This document shows, piece after piece, positions 31,758 through 41,794 of a stretch of DNA of 51,707 nt. Position numbers and translations under genes: made by a program. The notes beneath the pieces were generated by a model. The model saw nothing but the letters and a program-made list of their open reading frames with translations. It did no database searches and was not told where the DNA came from. Every line of letters starts with the position of its first letter. Positions within the stretch are counted from its first letter, which is position 1. Source of the stretch: Spirirestis rafaelensis WJT71-NPBG6 (GTDB lineage: Bacteria; Cyanobacteriota; Cyanobacteriia; Cyanobacteriales; Nostocaceae); assembly GCA_019359015.1 (NCBI GenBank), contig JAHHID010000054.1, forward strand, positions 1 to 51,707. Reading direction: 5' to 3'.

Positions 31758-32891
31758 CTAATTGTTCAATTGACTTTGCTTTGGTAAGCGGACAGTAAAT
31801 ACACTTCCCTTACCTACTTCAGAGAAAATTTCAATTGCTCCCCCATGTGCTTCAACAATGAGACGGGATAAATGCAGTCCCAAACCGCTACCGGCGCGTT
31901 TATTTCTACCTTGGCGAAAGCGCTCGAAAATTGTTGCTTGGTCTTCCGCAGCAATACCATATCCGGTGTCTTCTATCTCAATTGTTACCAAATTTTTATC
32001 GTTATTCTCTGCGGATTCAAAAATACGAGCTTCTATCCCTCCTGTATCTGTAAACTTGATGGCGTTACCGATTAAGTTGCTGAAAACGCGTCGCAATTCC
32101 AAGCGATCGCCTGTAACTATACCAGCATTTTCACCCAGTTTTTCCAAAGCGCTAGTATCTACCTTTAGAGTTAAGCCTTTATCGTTAGCAATTGGATTTA
32201 GTTCTTCAACTACTTCAATTAGCATTTCTGACAAATTGCAGGTTTCGGAATTTAAGGTCTTTTTACCAGCCTCAATCCGATAAACTTCTAGCAAATTATT
32301 GACCATTTGCGTCAAATTATGGTTGCTGCGAATCATCACAGCGATCGCCTGTTTCATTTCTGGCGAAATCTTGCAGAAAATCTCTTGCTGAAACAAATTC
32401 AACATCCGATCCGATGCTACTAAGGGAGTTCGCAGATCATGCGTCATCCGCGAAACAAAGTCTTCTCGCTGACGTGCCATTTTTTGTTGTTCGTCAAGAC
32501 TGTGTTTTAGACGTAGAAGCGATCGCACTCTTGCCAGTAGCTCATCTGTATCAAATGGTTTGCGAATAAAATCATCCGCTCCCGCATCCAAACCTTCAAC
32601 AACGCTAGATTCAGTAAAAGCTGTAATTAGCAGAATGGGAATATAAGGCAACTCCGGGTTACTACGGATGCGTCGTGTTACTTCATAACCATCTATCCCC
32701 GGCATCATCACATCTAGCAAAATCAGGTCTGGTGGCGATTCTATAATTTGCTGCAAAGCACTTAGCCCATCTGCCACTAAATCTATCTCAAATCCTTCGC
32801 TCTCTAAAATTGTCTCAACGAGGATGAGATTATCTGGAGTATCATCAACAGCGAGAATACGGTCAGTTTTCAAACTTTCAACAACAGACAT
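31758..32891 (-). CDS. Receiver-histidine kinase hybrid
   Basis: 377 residues: an N-terminal receiver (phospho-Asp in DLILLDVMMPGIDGYE), then a HisKA domain with intact H-box VSRMTHDLRTPL, then HATPase (N-box FSNLIGNAIKF, G1 IEDTGYGIA, G2 GSGLGLHLSRL). The order receiver-kinase means the kinase output is set by phosphorylation from an upstream kinase, or within the protein. It lies 27 nt downstream of another receiver-kinase gene on the same strand and is probably cotranscribed with it. Confidence 0.92.
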   Translation of the reverse strand: MSVVESLKTDRILAVDDTPDNLILVETILESEGFEIDLVADGLSALQQIIESPPDLILLDVMMPGIDGYEVTRRIRSNPELPYIPILLITAFTESSVVEGLDAGADDFIRKPFDTDELLARVRSLLRLKHSLDEQQKMARQREDFVSRMTHDLRTPLVASDRMLNLFQQEIFCKISPEMKQAIAVMIRSNHNLTQMVNNLLEVYRIEAGKKTLNSETCNLSEMLIEVVEELNPIANDKGLTLKVDTSALEKLGENAGIVTGDRLELRRVFSNLIGNAIKFTDTGGIEARIFESAENNDKNLVTIEIEDTGYGIAAEDQATIFERFRQGRNKRAGSGLGLHLSRLIVEAHGGAIEIFSEVGKGSVFTVRLPKQSQLNN

Positions 32892-32918
32892 GACTTACCG
32901 GCTTTTTTGAAAGAAATT

Positions 32919-34235
32919 TTATAATTTTTGGTTTCGGTATCCCAGCGAAGTTTCGCTTTGCGGAGGATACTGGTAATTTTCGTTATCTTGACTACTTAAT
33001 CTCGGTTTTTTGCGATTTTCGTCTTTGTTAGATAATGATATTTGACGTGGTATTTCAATGCTAAACATTGAACCATGACCTAACTGAGTTTCAATAATAA
33101 TTTTGCCGCCCATCATTTGCACCAGCGAATCTATAATTGCCAAACCCAGACCTGTGCCGGGATATTTGCGGGTGGTGCTTTGATCGACTTGTCGAAATGC
33201 TTCAAAAATATGATTTAAATGTTCCGCAGCGATACCAATACCTGTATCACCAATGGTGAGCGCTACTTTATTTGGTCCTACTTCTTTAATATCGATCCAA
33301 ATAGTGCCAGACTCTGTAAATTTAATCGCGTTTGAAAGCAAATTTGTGATAATTTGTCGCACGCGCACTGAGTCATTAAACACCATCGGGTTTTGCAACT
33401 GATTTTGAACCAGCACCGTCAGTTTTTTGGCTTCTGCAAGAGAACGCATTTCTGCGACTGTGGCATTAACAATCTTTGATAAATCAAAGATTCCTGGCTT
33501 TAAGTGCATCTCTCCGGCTTCTAAATTGGAAAAATCGAGAACTTCGTTCAGCAGCACTAGCAAATTTTTGCCATTATTTAAGATGCGCTGCATCATATCT
33601 TTTTGCTGAAGCGTAAGTTCAGCACCTTTGGGACGCAGCAATAATTGCGAAAACCCGATGATGGCATTCAGGGGTGTCCGCAATTCATGAGACATTGTTG
33701 CCAAAAACTGAGTTTTCAGCCGCGATGCTTCTAATAACTTTAGGTTTTGTAACTCAATTTGTTGCTGTTGTTTTTCTAGTTCATAGTTTTTCCGAATCAA
33801 TTCCTCATTAGTTTCTCGGATATGCCTGTCTGCCAACGCTAGCTGCATTTCTGCGCGGTAAACCCGGATCGCATTCCGCAGAACTTGCGCCAAGGTTTCT
33901 GAGGATACTCTAGACTTAGATAGATAATCTGTAGCACCAGCCTTCATCAGTTCCACAGCGATTTGTTCATCTCCTTGACTGGTGAGAACTACTAAGGGAA
34001 CTTTGATTTTTGCTCTTCGGATTTTTTGGATCAGCGTTAAGCCATCTTGATCTGGTAGACGATAGTCGAGGAAAACGCAGTCATAGCTATTACGTTTTAG
34101 GGCAGCGATCGCACTTTCACAGTCGCCTACTTCCGACAGTTCCATCCGCACGCCTGCTTTTGTCAGCGCGCGACGTACTGCCATGCGATCCACTGTGTCA
34201 TCGTCTACTAGCAAAATTGAGAGCGTTTCTTCCAT
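32919..34235 (-). CDS. Receiver-histidine kinase hybrid
   Basis: 438 residues: receiver (DDDTVDRM, phospho-Asp in CVFLDYRLPDQDG, Lys in LSKSR), a coiled-coil linker at about 130-175, HisKA with LATMSHELRTPLNAII, HATPase with ITNLLSNAIKF, IGDTGIGIA and GTGLGLAII, and a disordered C-tail of about 35 residues. It precedes the shorter receiver-kinase at 31758-32891 and follows a single receiver gene, suggesting a relay. Confidence 0.92.
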   Translation of the reverse strand: MEETLSILLVDDDTVDRMAVRRALTKAGVRMELSEVGDCESAIAALKRNSYDCVFLDYRLPDQDGLTLIQKIRRAKIKVPLVVLTSQGDEQIAVELMKAGATDYLSKSRVSSETLAQVLRNAIRVYRAEMQLALADRHIRETNEELIRKNYELEKQQQQIELQNLKLLEASRLKTQFLATMSHELRTPLNAIIGFSQLLLRPKGAELTLQQKDMMQRILNNGKNLLVLLNEVLDFSNLEAGEMHLKPGIFDLSKIVNATVAEMRSLAEAKKLTVLVQNQLQNPMVFNDSVRVRQIITNLLSNAIKFTESGTIWIDIKEVGPNKVALTIGDTGIGIAAEHLNHIFEAFRQVDQSTTRKYPGTGLGLAIIDSLVQMMGGKIIIETQLGHGSMFSIEIPRQISLSNKDENRKKPRLSSQDNENYQYPPQSETSLGYRNQKL

Positions 34236-34403
34236 CGGCTTGAGTTATCGCTTTCAAATAAAGGTTGATGTATAACATTTCTATTTTCAAATCAATCACG
34301 AGAATTTTCTCTTTTATATTTTAAATTTTTACATTGGCAGAAACTGATAACTGTTAACCCTTAACCAATTTGAAATCCAAAATCTATCTAAAGGGAAATT
34401 TTT

Positions 34404-34835
34404 TTATGGCATCTCACATAATGTCCAATAATTATTTAGTGTTGCCATTAATTCTACAAAACTAGTAAATGTTACAGGTTTAAGTATATAACCAGCTACA
34501 TTTAAATTGTACGCTTCCACTCTATCTTGATCCTGGTTGGAAGTTGTCATCACAACCACAGGAGTGGGTTTCAATTCCGGGTCAGAGCGTAATTCAACTA
34601 AAAATTCAATTCCGCCCATTTTCGGCATATTCAAATCCAATAAAATTAAGCGTCGCGTAATCGGAACTTGCGGTGGCTCATTATTAGTACTTCGTAGCAT
34701 GGACAGCGCCTCTATTCCATTTGTCGCCACATAAACCGGGTTAGTGATATTATTCTTTTTGAATGCCCGCCGGACATTCATTACGTCAACTTCGTCATCC
34801 TCCACTAGTAGTATATTAATCACGTTTTCTAGCAT
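34404..34835 (-). CDS. Response regulator, Rcp1-like
   Basis: 143 residues, a single receiver with the features of phytochrome-type regulators (Rcp1): VEDDEVDVMNVRRAF, RRLILLDLNMPKMGGIEFL, VVMTTSNQDQDRV, YILKPVTF. The upstream neighbour on the same strand is a PAS kinase with the Cph1-like H-box type, which makes a pair likely, as in Cph1-Rcp1. No output domain. Confidence 0.88.
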   Translation of the reverse strand: MLENVINILLVEDDEVDVMNVRRAFKKNNITNPVYVATNGIEALSMLRSTNNEPPQVPITRRLILLDLNMPKMGGIEFLVELRSDPELKPTPVVVMTTSNQDQDRVEAYNLNVAGYILKPVTFTSFVELMATLNNYWTLCEMP

Positions 34836-35134
34836 CTAGTTGGACATCAATTAGCAAAGTCCTAAATAATAGTTTAGTATCTTTACTTAAATCGCCTTAG
34901 AGGATATATAGTTAATTATTCGCAGTTGACTGCAAAGAATATAACTTTTACCAATTATCCAATTGAGAATGATTATCTCTAAGAATAAAGCTTTGAGACA
35001 GCGTATCATAAATACGGCATCATCAAGTTCTACCCAATTGTAGATAAACACGCGATCGAGTGTCCTCACCCATTGGTGATAGTTATACTCCAACTTTTGT
35101 TGATCAAAACTTTGGGCAGTTTTAAAAAGGTAAT

Positions 35135-36712
35135 TTACTTGTACCAGGTAAAACAAAAAGTGCTTCCGGCATTTATTTGGGACTCTAAAGTAATCGTCCC
35201 TCCTTGTGTTTCCACAATTTTTTTGACGATCGCCAAACCAATTCCCGTACTTTCTTTTTGATCACGGGCTTGCAGAGTTTGGAAGATAGCAAAAATCTTA
35301 TCATAATATTCTGGCGCAATACCAGCACCATCATCGGTTACAGCAAATTCGTAATACGCTCCCCGTTCTTGAACTGAGATTTTTACGTGACCATCGATTC
35401 GGGGATGATGCTTGATTGCGTTGCCAATTAAGTTAGAAAATACTTGTTGTAAGGGTAATCGCTTCGTCATGAAAGTCGGCATTTGGTCAGCAACTTCGAT
35501 GGTGAAACTTAACGGTGGTGCAAGCAAATCAATCACTTGCTTTATCAATTCACCAACATTTACCAAACAAGATTCTGTTTGGACACGTCCAATGCGAGAA
35601 TATTCTAATAATCCGTTTATCAGTCCTTCCATTCTATGCACTCTTCCACGCAACAGATGCATTTGATGGCGATTTTCTTCTGGAAGTTGATCTGCGAGGT
35701 CTTCTTCAATCCATTCTGATAAACTAGCGATCGCTCGTAAAGGAGCTTTCAAATCATGAGACGCGACATAAGCAAATTGGTCAAGTTCTTGATTGCGCTT
35801 TTGTAAAAGTCCGGTTGTTTGCGCCAAAATAGTCGTTAAACTGGTTAATTCTTCAGCTCGTTGTTTGAGAGCTAATTCTGATTGTTTGTGTTCGCTAATA
35901 TCTATTATCGTACCAACATAACCAATAACTTTACCATCATCTTTAGTTTCCGCAACTGCTTGCGATAACACCCAAGTTGTTTTGCCGTCTGCATGGATGA
36001 AGCGAAATTCACACTCAAAGGGCTTTGCATCTTGAATAATATTTTGTACTTCCAAATCTATCCGCTCTAAGTCTTCTTTTGGAATAGTACATCGCCAGCC
36101 TTTTCCTAAAGCATTTTCTGATGTTATTCCGCTAATTTCACACCAGCGATAGTTTACATAAACACAGTTTCCTGATAAGTCTGTACGGTAGATGCCGACA
36201 GGGAAAATTTTGGCTAGAGTTTCCCAACGTCGCTCGCTTTTTTCTATTGCTTGATTTCCTTCAGCGACACGTTGCTCTAGTTCTGCGTTGGCAAGTTGGC
36301 AATTGCGCTGCGCGATTTCCCGTTCGCTAATATCTCTTCCTTCTGAGATCAACAAAATTACTTGCCCACTTTCGTTTTTTATCGGTTTAATCGAAAAGTC
36401 GATGGTTATGATGTTATTACCTGCACCGACTATATCGACTTCATAGCGGATAAATTCTCCCTTAGCTGCACAGGCTATCCACGAGCGTAATTGTGCTTTT
36501 TGGGCAGATGTCCACCAACGCGCTTCCCAAAAAAAACGCCCAACCACTTCAGTGCTTGTAAGTCCGCCAAACTTTAACAAAGTCTGATTGACTTCAACGA
36601 CAGTGCCATCCGGCTTTATTAATCCGAGAAATAGAGATGTTTGGTCAAAAATGGTACGAAAGCATACTTGATTTCCTTGTATATCTGCTTCCACCGACTC
36701 TGATTCGTTCAT
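35135..36712 (-). CDS. PAS-domain sensor histidine kinase
   Basis: 525 residues. Two PAS domains occupy about 15-130 and 165-280, each ending in a PAC motif (ISEGRDISERE and GYVGTIIDISEHK). The kinase core is of the type found in phytochromes: H-box AYVASHDLKAPLRAI, then FSNLIGNAIKHH, DDGAGIAPEY, GIGLAIVKKIV. There are no membrane helices, so it is a soluble sensor; the PAS ligand is not evident. It lies upstream of the Rcp1-like regulator and divergent from the LuxR-type regulator at 37038. Confidence 0.9.
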   Translation of the reverse strand: MNESESVEADIQGNQVCFRTIFDQTSLFLGLIKPDGTVVEVNQTLLKFGGLTSTEVVGRFFWEARWWTSAQKAQLRSWIACAAKGEFIRYEVDIVGAGNNIITIDFSIKPIKNESGQVILLISEGRDISEREIAQRNCQLANAELEQRVAEGNQAIEKSERRWETLAKIFPVGIYRTDLSGNCVYVNYRWCEISGITSENALGKGWRCTIPKEDLERIDLEVQNIIQDAKPFECEFRFIHADGKTTWVLSQAVAETKDDGKVIGYVGTIIDISEHKQSELALKQRAEELTSLTTILAQTTGLLQKRNQELDQFAYVASHDLKAPLRAIASLSEWIEEDLADQLPEENRHQMHLLRGRVHRMEGLINGLLEYSRIGRVQTESCLVNVGELIKQVIDLLAPPLSFTIEVADQMPTFMTKRLPLQQVFSNLIGNAIKHHPRIDGHVKISVQERGAYYEFAVTDDGAGIAPEYYDKIFAIFQTLQARDQKESTGIGLAIVKKIVETQGGTITLESQINAGSTFCFTWYK

Positions 36713-37037
36713 TTTGGTGAAAAATTATACTTTCTTATCTTTTTTTTCAGATGAATGCTATTTTATTCAATACTATTAATTAGTGGTTTATAAGTCATGA
36801 TGAAGCTGTAAAAATTTCAGTTCGTATTAATATTTCACAATTCTTTGTCAAATAGCTATATATCCCAGGCTAGATTTTTGCTGGAATGCAAAAATAAAAA
36901 GAAAAACCAATTATTTCTATCGGTGGATGCATGTTGGTGAAAATATCATCTATCTTAAGTTTTTAAATTAAGATAAATTGAAGGCAAAAGGTCGTAATTT
37001 AATATATATAATCAATCAGGAGAAAGTGGGTATAGCT
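36713..37037. promoter_or_regulatory. Divergent intergenic region between kinase and regulator
   Basis: 325 A/T-rich bases that must hold promoters for both divergent genes. AGGAG at 37018-37022 serves the regulator. No specific operator is evident. Confidence 0.4.
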
Positions 37038-37760
37038 ATGAGCGAAATTAGAATAGTTCTCATTGAAGACCATGATTTGACACGGATGGGACTACGGGCA
37101 GCATTACAGTCTCATAGCGGACTTCAAGTTATTGGTGAAGCGGCAAATGCTAGCCAAGGACTAAAACTTTTGCAAAGCAGTAAGCCGGATGTGGCAGTTG
37201 TGGATATTGGTTTGCCGGACATGGATGGAATTGAACTCACCAGAAGGTTTAGGAATTTCCAAGAAGAAACAGCAGACCAAGGAACGAAAATCCTCATCCT
37301 GACAATGGAACATTCAGAGGATGCGGTGCTGGCAGCTTTTGCGGCGGGTGCAGACTCATACTACATGAAGGATACCAGCATTGATAGATTAATGGAAGCG
37401 ATCCAAGCGACTTACGAAGGTAACTCGTGGATCGATCCAGCGATCGCCAACGTCGTATTGCGGCAAATGCGCCAAGGTTTGCCAGAAGATAACCCACAGG
37501 CAAGTCAGCCAAAGACCGTCAAAATTGAAGCATTAGAGACTGAATACGAGCAAGTTTTAGAAACCTACCCACTAACTCAACGAGAATTAGAAATCCTTGA
37601 GTTGATTGTTGCAGGTTGTAGCAATGGGCAGATTGCCGAAAAACTCTATATCACAGTTGGTACAGTCAAGACTCACGTTCGCAACATCTTAAACAAACTC
37701 TGCGCTGATGACCGTACTCAAGCGGCTGTTCGCGCTCTCCGTTCCGGGTTAGTAGCATAG
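37038..37760 (+). CDS. NarL/FixJ-type response regulator (LuxR HTH)
   Basis: 240 residues from ATG 37038. The receiver has IEDHDLTRMGL, phospho-Asp in VAVVDIGLPDMDG and the Lys of YYMKD. The C-terminal LuxR-type helix-turn-helix is LTQRELEILELIVAGCSNGQIAEKLYITVGTVKTHVRNILNKL in type, with a linker of about 50 residues between. It binds DNA as a dimer after phosphorylation; the cognate kinase is probably the divergent PAS kinase. GTG 37026 is a possible alternative start. It ends at a terminator. Confidence 0.92.
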   Translation: MSEIRIVLIEDHDLTRMGLRAALQSHSGLQVIGEAANASQGLKLLQSSKPDVAVVDIGLPDMDGIELTRRFRNFQEETADQGTKILILTMEHSEDAVLAAFAAGADSYYMKDTSIDRLMEAIQATYEGNSWIDPAIANVVLRQMRQGLPEDNPQASQPKTVKIEALETEYEQVLETYPLTQRELEILELIVAGCSNGQIAEKLYITVGTVKTHVRNILNKLCADDRTQAAVRALRSGLVA

Positions 37761-37812
37761 ACATCTGATATGTTGCACCTACACCAAGCGAAGGGTGAGC
37801 CTATACAAATAA

Positions 37813-37835
37813 AGCCCACCTGGGTGGGCTAAAAA
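37813..37835 (+). terminator. Hairpin terminator between convergent genes
   Basis: Stem AGCCCAC/GTGGGCT with loop CTGG at 37813-37830. The flanks are A-rich on one side, so it may also serve the minus-strand gene. Confidence 0.65.
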
Positions 37836-37879
37836 GCCATGATTTTTAGTGTTATTGCTGCTGTAAATAAATAAGTTGC

Positions 37880-39244
37880 TTACCCCAACTTCTCCTGCAA
37901 ACATTCGGCAATACGTCGCGCGGCGCCTGGTTTACCCATGCGTCGCAAGCCATTATGAGCGATCGCTTGGAGTTTATCTGGATCGTTAAAAAGCGATCGC
38001 ACAACTTGACCAACTTGTGCAGCTTGCTCTACTAAAATCAAAGATGACCCCAAATGACGACTTTGTGCTTCAGCAAACACAGGGTTATATTGAGGACCAT
38101 TTCCGGGAATAGCGATCGCTGGTTTTCCCAAACCGATAAATTGTTCTGTGGCTGTCCCTGCCATAGCGATCGCCAAATCTCCTAAATGTAGGCAGTCGTT
38201 ATAAGCTTGCTGAGTCAAAACCAAGTATGCATTTTGTGATGTAAAAGTCAAAGCTTTGCTATCAGAAATTTGCACAGGAGATTCAGAGTGGAGATGCCAG
38301 CCTTGAGATTGTAGAGATTGACATAAAATGTTCAAGTCCAAACTCGAAGCGATCGCACCTAAAAACACCATAGTTCTATAAGTGTGTGAAAGGTAATCGC
38401 GTTCTGCAAAACTTCCCATCAGCGAAGAAACTGCAAGCATAATTTGCTCCCAATTCGCGTAAGCTTCTGGTGGACGAGAACCAGGTAAGAGAGTCACAAT
38501 CAATGGACGAATTATTTCTTGTTGTTCAGCATCACCACGATATAATCGCTCTTGAGGAAAACTCGGCTCAAGTCCATCCATCATCGGATTTCCCAAATCA
38601 AAAGCGGGAATAGACCACTTGTTTAAGATTTCCGTCGTTAGCGAGTCTCTCGGAAATATCGCTTTGCAGTGGGGACGACTCATCAACCAACGTTCCCAAG
38701 GATGATAAATTGAACCGGAAAAATTTTCCCAACGTGCAGCTTTTGATTTGCGTTGCAGTAACCCAACTTCATCCCGCACGTAATATTCTGATTTTGCCGT
38801 GCCGATAAAAGCATAATTAGCACCGCTCGCCCAAGCAAACAACAACGGTACAATATCCCCCACAGCTAAAATAGCGCTCTTATTACCTGATTGTCTCTGC
38901 AAATTTACCCAAGCACGTACAGCTTTTATTTGACTCAGGGTAAGTGGCAGTAAACCACCGCGCACATCTCGCACTAATTGCCGTCCATCCATGTAAATAA
39001 AGCCCCCAGAAGGCATGGTACGTACTGAACCAATCAGGGGAATATTTAACTGTTGATAAGCATGTCCTTGACCCACTATAGGCAAGGCGAAGATATCTGG
39101 AGGGTTGGATAGTTGCTGGAGTTCTTGCAAAATGCGGACAGCAATTACATCCTCACCATGACCATTACTTAAAACAAGTAAGCGCAAGGCAGAAGTAGTA
39201 GCTGGCGAATTTAAAGCTAGGGATAAGCTAGGTAGATCACTCAT
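37880..39244 (-). CDS. Lipid-A-disaccharide synthase-related protein
   Basis: 454 residues resembling the cyanobacterial LpxB-related family (TIGR03492). The N-terminus is ALRLLVLSNGHGEDVIAVRIL, a GT-B-type Rossmann start, with VTLLPGSRPPEAYANWEQ in the middle and AIAMAGTATEQFIGLGKPAIA near the end, a nucleotide-sugar binding pattern. True LpxB joins two glucosamine units of lipid A; this relative may be a glycosyltransferase for another envelope lipid or polysaccharide. It is divergent from the Omp85 gene, whose product also builds the outer membrane. Confidence 0.85.
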   Translation of the reverse strand: MSDLPSLSLALNSPATTSALRLLVLSNGHGEDVIAVRILQELQQLSNPPDIFALPIVGQGHAYQQLNIPLIGSVRTMPSGGFIYMDGRQLVRDVRGGLLPLTLSQIKAVRAWVNLQRQSGNKSAILAVGDIVPLLFAWASGANYAFIGTAKSEYYVRDEVGLLQRKSKAARWENFSGSIYHPWERWLMSRPHCKAIFPRDSLTTEILNKWSIPAFDLGNPMMDGLEPSFPQERLYRGDAEQQEIIRPLIVTLLPGSRPPEAYANWEQIMLAVSSLMGSFAERDYLSHTYRTMVFLGAIASSLDLNILCQSLQSQGWHLHSESPVQISDSKALTFTSQNAYLVLTQQAYNDCLHLGDLAIAMAGTATEQFIGLGKPAIAIPGNGPQYNPVFAEAQSRHLGSSLILVEQAAQVGQVVRSLFNDPDKLQAIAHNGLRRMGKPGAARRIAECLQEKLG

Positions 39245-39397
39245 AAGAGAAACAAAAACTCATAATTAACTGTCTGTTTGGGCAAGAGGGGTGAATGGGA
39301 GTATCAATCGGCGTGGTAGCTGGAAGTTAGTATTATTCCCATTGCCCAACCTCAGTACAAAAGTACAAACTAACTCCCAGGTAATCAGGCTAAAAAC

Positions 39398-41632
39398 ATG
39401 CAAGTTTCTTCTGCTGCAATTTTGACTTTAGCTACATTAGCGACTAGCAACGCTACTGAAGCAATAGCTGCACCTTCTACAACCCCCACTCAGCCGGAAA
39501 AATCTGGCTTAGTGGTGCCTATGACCCAAGAAAATACACCTGCACCTATAAAACCAATTGCATCCCCAGAAACGGTAATCTTCCAAGAATTTTCCCAAAC
39601 TCCGGCTAATGTGCAAAGTGCTGCTAATAATAATTCAATAGTACCAACACAAGAAGTTGAAATAAAAGGCGATAAGGGGACAGGAGGACAAGGGGACAGG
39701 GGGACAGGGGGACAAGGAGGACAAGGAAAGATTTCTGCCCCATCCCCAGTAGTCGTAATCCCCTCCTCCACTCCTCCTCTCTCCCCCTCCTCCACTCCTT
39801 CTGTCCCCCCCTCCTCCACTCCTTCTGTCCCCTCCTCTCCCACTCCTTCTGTCCCCTCCTCTCCCACTCCCCCTCTCACTCCCCCCACGCCTAACGAAAA
39901 GGATTTAGTCGTTACCGCTACCGATGTGCTGGTAGTCGGTGCTACTCCAGAATTGCAGCAAATAATTAACAGCGTAATTAAAACCCAAACTGGGGGAGAA
40001 ACCAGTCAAAACCAAATACAAAAAGATGTAGCCGCAATTTTTGATACTGGTTTATTTACTGATGTCCGTGTAAATACCACTATGAATCCGGGGGGATTGA
40101 GTGTGGTCTATCGAGTGCAACCATTAATAGTGCGATCGCTCCAACTTTCTGGTGCTAAAACCCTTACCTACCAAGTAGTTTTGCCACTATTTCAACCGCA
40201 AATTGGCAAAGCCATCAGCCCGGAAGCTTTGAAGCAAACAGTAGAACAAATTAACAAATGGTACGCCGGTAAAGGTTATAATCTTGCAAGGGTTGTCTCT
40301 ATTAAACCGAGCAGCGAAGGAATTCTCAGCTTAAATGTAGCTGAAGGTTTAGTGAGTAATGTCAAGTTTCGCTTTGTCAACGACGAAGGCAATACAGTTG
40401 ATGGCAAAGGTAAGCCAGTTACAGGACGCACCAAAGAAGATTTTTTGCGCCAACAGCTAAAGTTAAAACCAGGTCAAATTTTCCAAGACAATCTAGTTAA
40501 ACAAGACTTGCAGCAGTTATATAAACTGGGATTATTTGAAAATGTCAATGTCGCCTTAGAAGGTGATGCAACAGGCGTTGATGTAGTTTACCAATTAAAA
40601 GAACTTGGCGCACGCGGTATCAACCTCGGTGGTAATTACAATGCAGACCAAGGAATTGTCGGCACATTAAACTATCAAGACCGAAATATCGGTGGTATTA
40701 ACGACACTTTGAGCGCGAATGTTGAAGTAGGTGCGCGTGACTTTCTGTTTGATGGGAAGTATAGCAGCCCTTATCGGATAACTAACCCCGATCGCTTTGG
40801 TTATAGCATCAACGCTTTTCGCAAGCGCGGGCTTTCTGAGATTTTTGATGGCGATGTCAAGTTAGCTAACGCTGACAGACCACGGGAAGGTAAAATTGGT
40901 GGTAGTGTAAGCTTACAGCGACCGATTGACGATTGGGATACCTCATTAGGATTTAATTACACCCGTGTTAGCATACGCGATCGCGATGGCACAATTAGCC
41001 CAAAAGATGAAAAGGGTAATCCACTAACTTTTAGTGGCACTGGCATCGACGATTTAGCTACCGTATCCTTCACTGCTATCAAAGACGAACGAGATAACCC
41101 CTTTAATCCTACCAAAGGTTCTATACTTAGTCTCAGCACAGAACAATCAGTTCCCATTGGTCTAGGCAACATTTCTATGAATCGCCTGCGGGCAAATTAT
41201 AGTCAGTTTCTCCCAGTAAAATTATACGACAGTAAGAACCCACAAGTATTTGCTTTGAATGTTCAAGGCGGTACCGTACTTGGTGATTTACCGCCCTATG
41301 ATGCTTTTAATTTAGGGGGTCCAAATTCCGTGCGGGGTTACGACGCTGGAGACGTTGGCAGCGGTCGTAGTTATATATTAGCTTCCGCAGAATATCGCTT
41401 CCCGGTTTTGCCAATCTTGGGAGGTGTGCTGTTTGCTGACTTTGGCTCAGACTTAGGCACTGGTGATACAGTATTAGGAAATCCGGCAGGAGCGCGTAAC
41501 AAACCAGGTAGTGGTTTTGGTTATGGCGCTGGTGTCCGTTTTGACTCACCTTTGGGCTTAATTCGTGCTGATTATGGCATTAATGACCAAGGCGAAAGTC
41601 GATTGCACTTCGGCATAGGTCAGCGTTTTTAA
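39398..41632 (+). CDS. Omp85/BamA family outer membrane assembly protein
   Basis: 744 residues. A signal peptide (about 1-25, ending EAIAAP) is followed by a Pro/Ser/Thr/Gly low-complexity linker (about 90-170), POTRA domains at about 170-400 (three, as usual in cyanobacteria), and a 16-strand barrel to the terminal RLHFGIGQRF. VRGYDAGDVGSG is the conserved barrel loop (VRGY), and the protein ends in Phe as outer membrane proteins do. It folds beta-barrel proteins into the outer membrane and is related to chloroplast Toc75. ATG 39398 is the only good start, since an in-frame stop lies 24 bases upstream. Confidence 0.92.
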   Translation: MQVSSAAILTLATLATSNATEAIAAPSTTPTQPEKSGLVVPMTQENTPAPIKPIASPETVIFQEFSQTPANVQSAANNNSIVPTQEVEIKGDKGTGGQGDRGTGGQGGQGKISAPSPVVVIPSSTPPLSPSSTPSVPPSSTPSVPSSPTPSVPSSPTPPLTPPTPNEKDLVVTATDVLVVGATPELQQIINSVIKTQTGGETSQNQIQKDVAAIFDTGLFTDVRVNTTMNPGGLSVVYRVQPLIVRSLQLSGAKTLTYQVVLPLFQPQIGKAISPEALKQTVEQINKWYAGKGYNLARVVSIKPSSEGILSLNVAEGLVSNVKFRFVNDEGNTVDGKGKPVTGRTKEDFLRQQLKLKPGQIFQDNLVKQDLQQLYKLGLFENVNVALEGDATGVDVVYQLKELGARGINLGGNYNADQGIVGTLNYQDRNIGGINDTLSANVEVGARDFLFDGKYSSPYRITNPDRFGYSINAFRKRGLSEIFDGDVKLANADRPREGKIGGSVSLQRPIDDWDTSLGFNYTRVSIRDRDGTISPKDEKGNPLTFSGTGIDDLATVSFTAIKDERDNPFNPTKGSILSLSTEQSVPIGLGNISMNRLRANYSQFLPVKLYDSKNPQVFALNVQGGTVLGDLPPYDAFNLGGPNSVRGYDAGDVGSGRSYILASAEYRFPVLPILGGVLFADFGSDLGTGDTVLGNPAGARNKPGSGFGYGAGVRFDSPLGLIRADYGINDQGESRLHFGIGQRF
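39668..39890 (+). repeat. In-frame minisatellite within the Omp85 gene
   Basis: A purine-rich half (GGGGACAGG-type units to 39726) and a pyrimidine-rich half (CTCCTCCACTCCTTCTGTCC-type units, 39760-39890) encode GDKGTGGQG-type and STPSVP-type repeats. Strong strand asymmetry. The length is probably variable between strains. Confidence 0.8.
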
Positions 41633-41794
41633 AGGAATTGGGCAATGGGCAATGGGCTTTTCCCCTTTTCCCTTTCCCCAGTCTTCTTTCGCCTACTGTA
41701 TTATTATCAAAGACAAAACTGTGGCGATGTGGTTTTTGCTTTTCCCACTCAAGGACTCACTACCAAGCTGCTCATTCAGGACTTAGGATTTTCT

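Noticed and set aside
39490-39888. Gly/Glu-rich 132-residue frame on the minus strand
   Set aside because: It is the antisense of the minisatellite inside the Omp85 gene.
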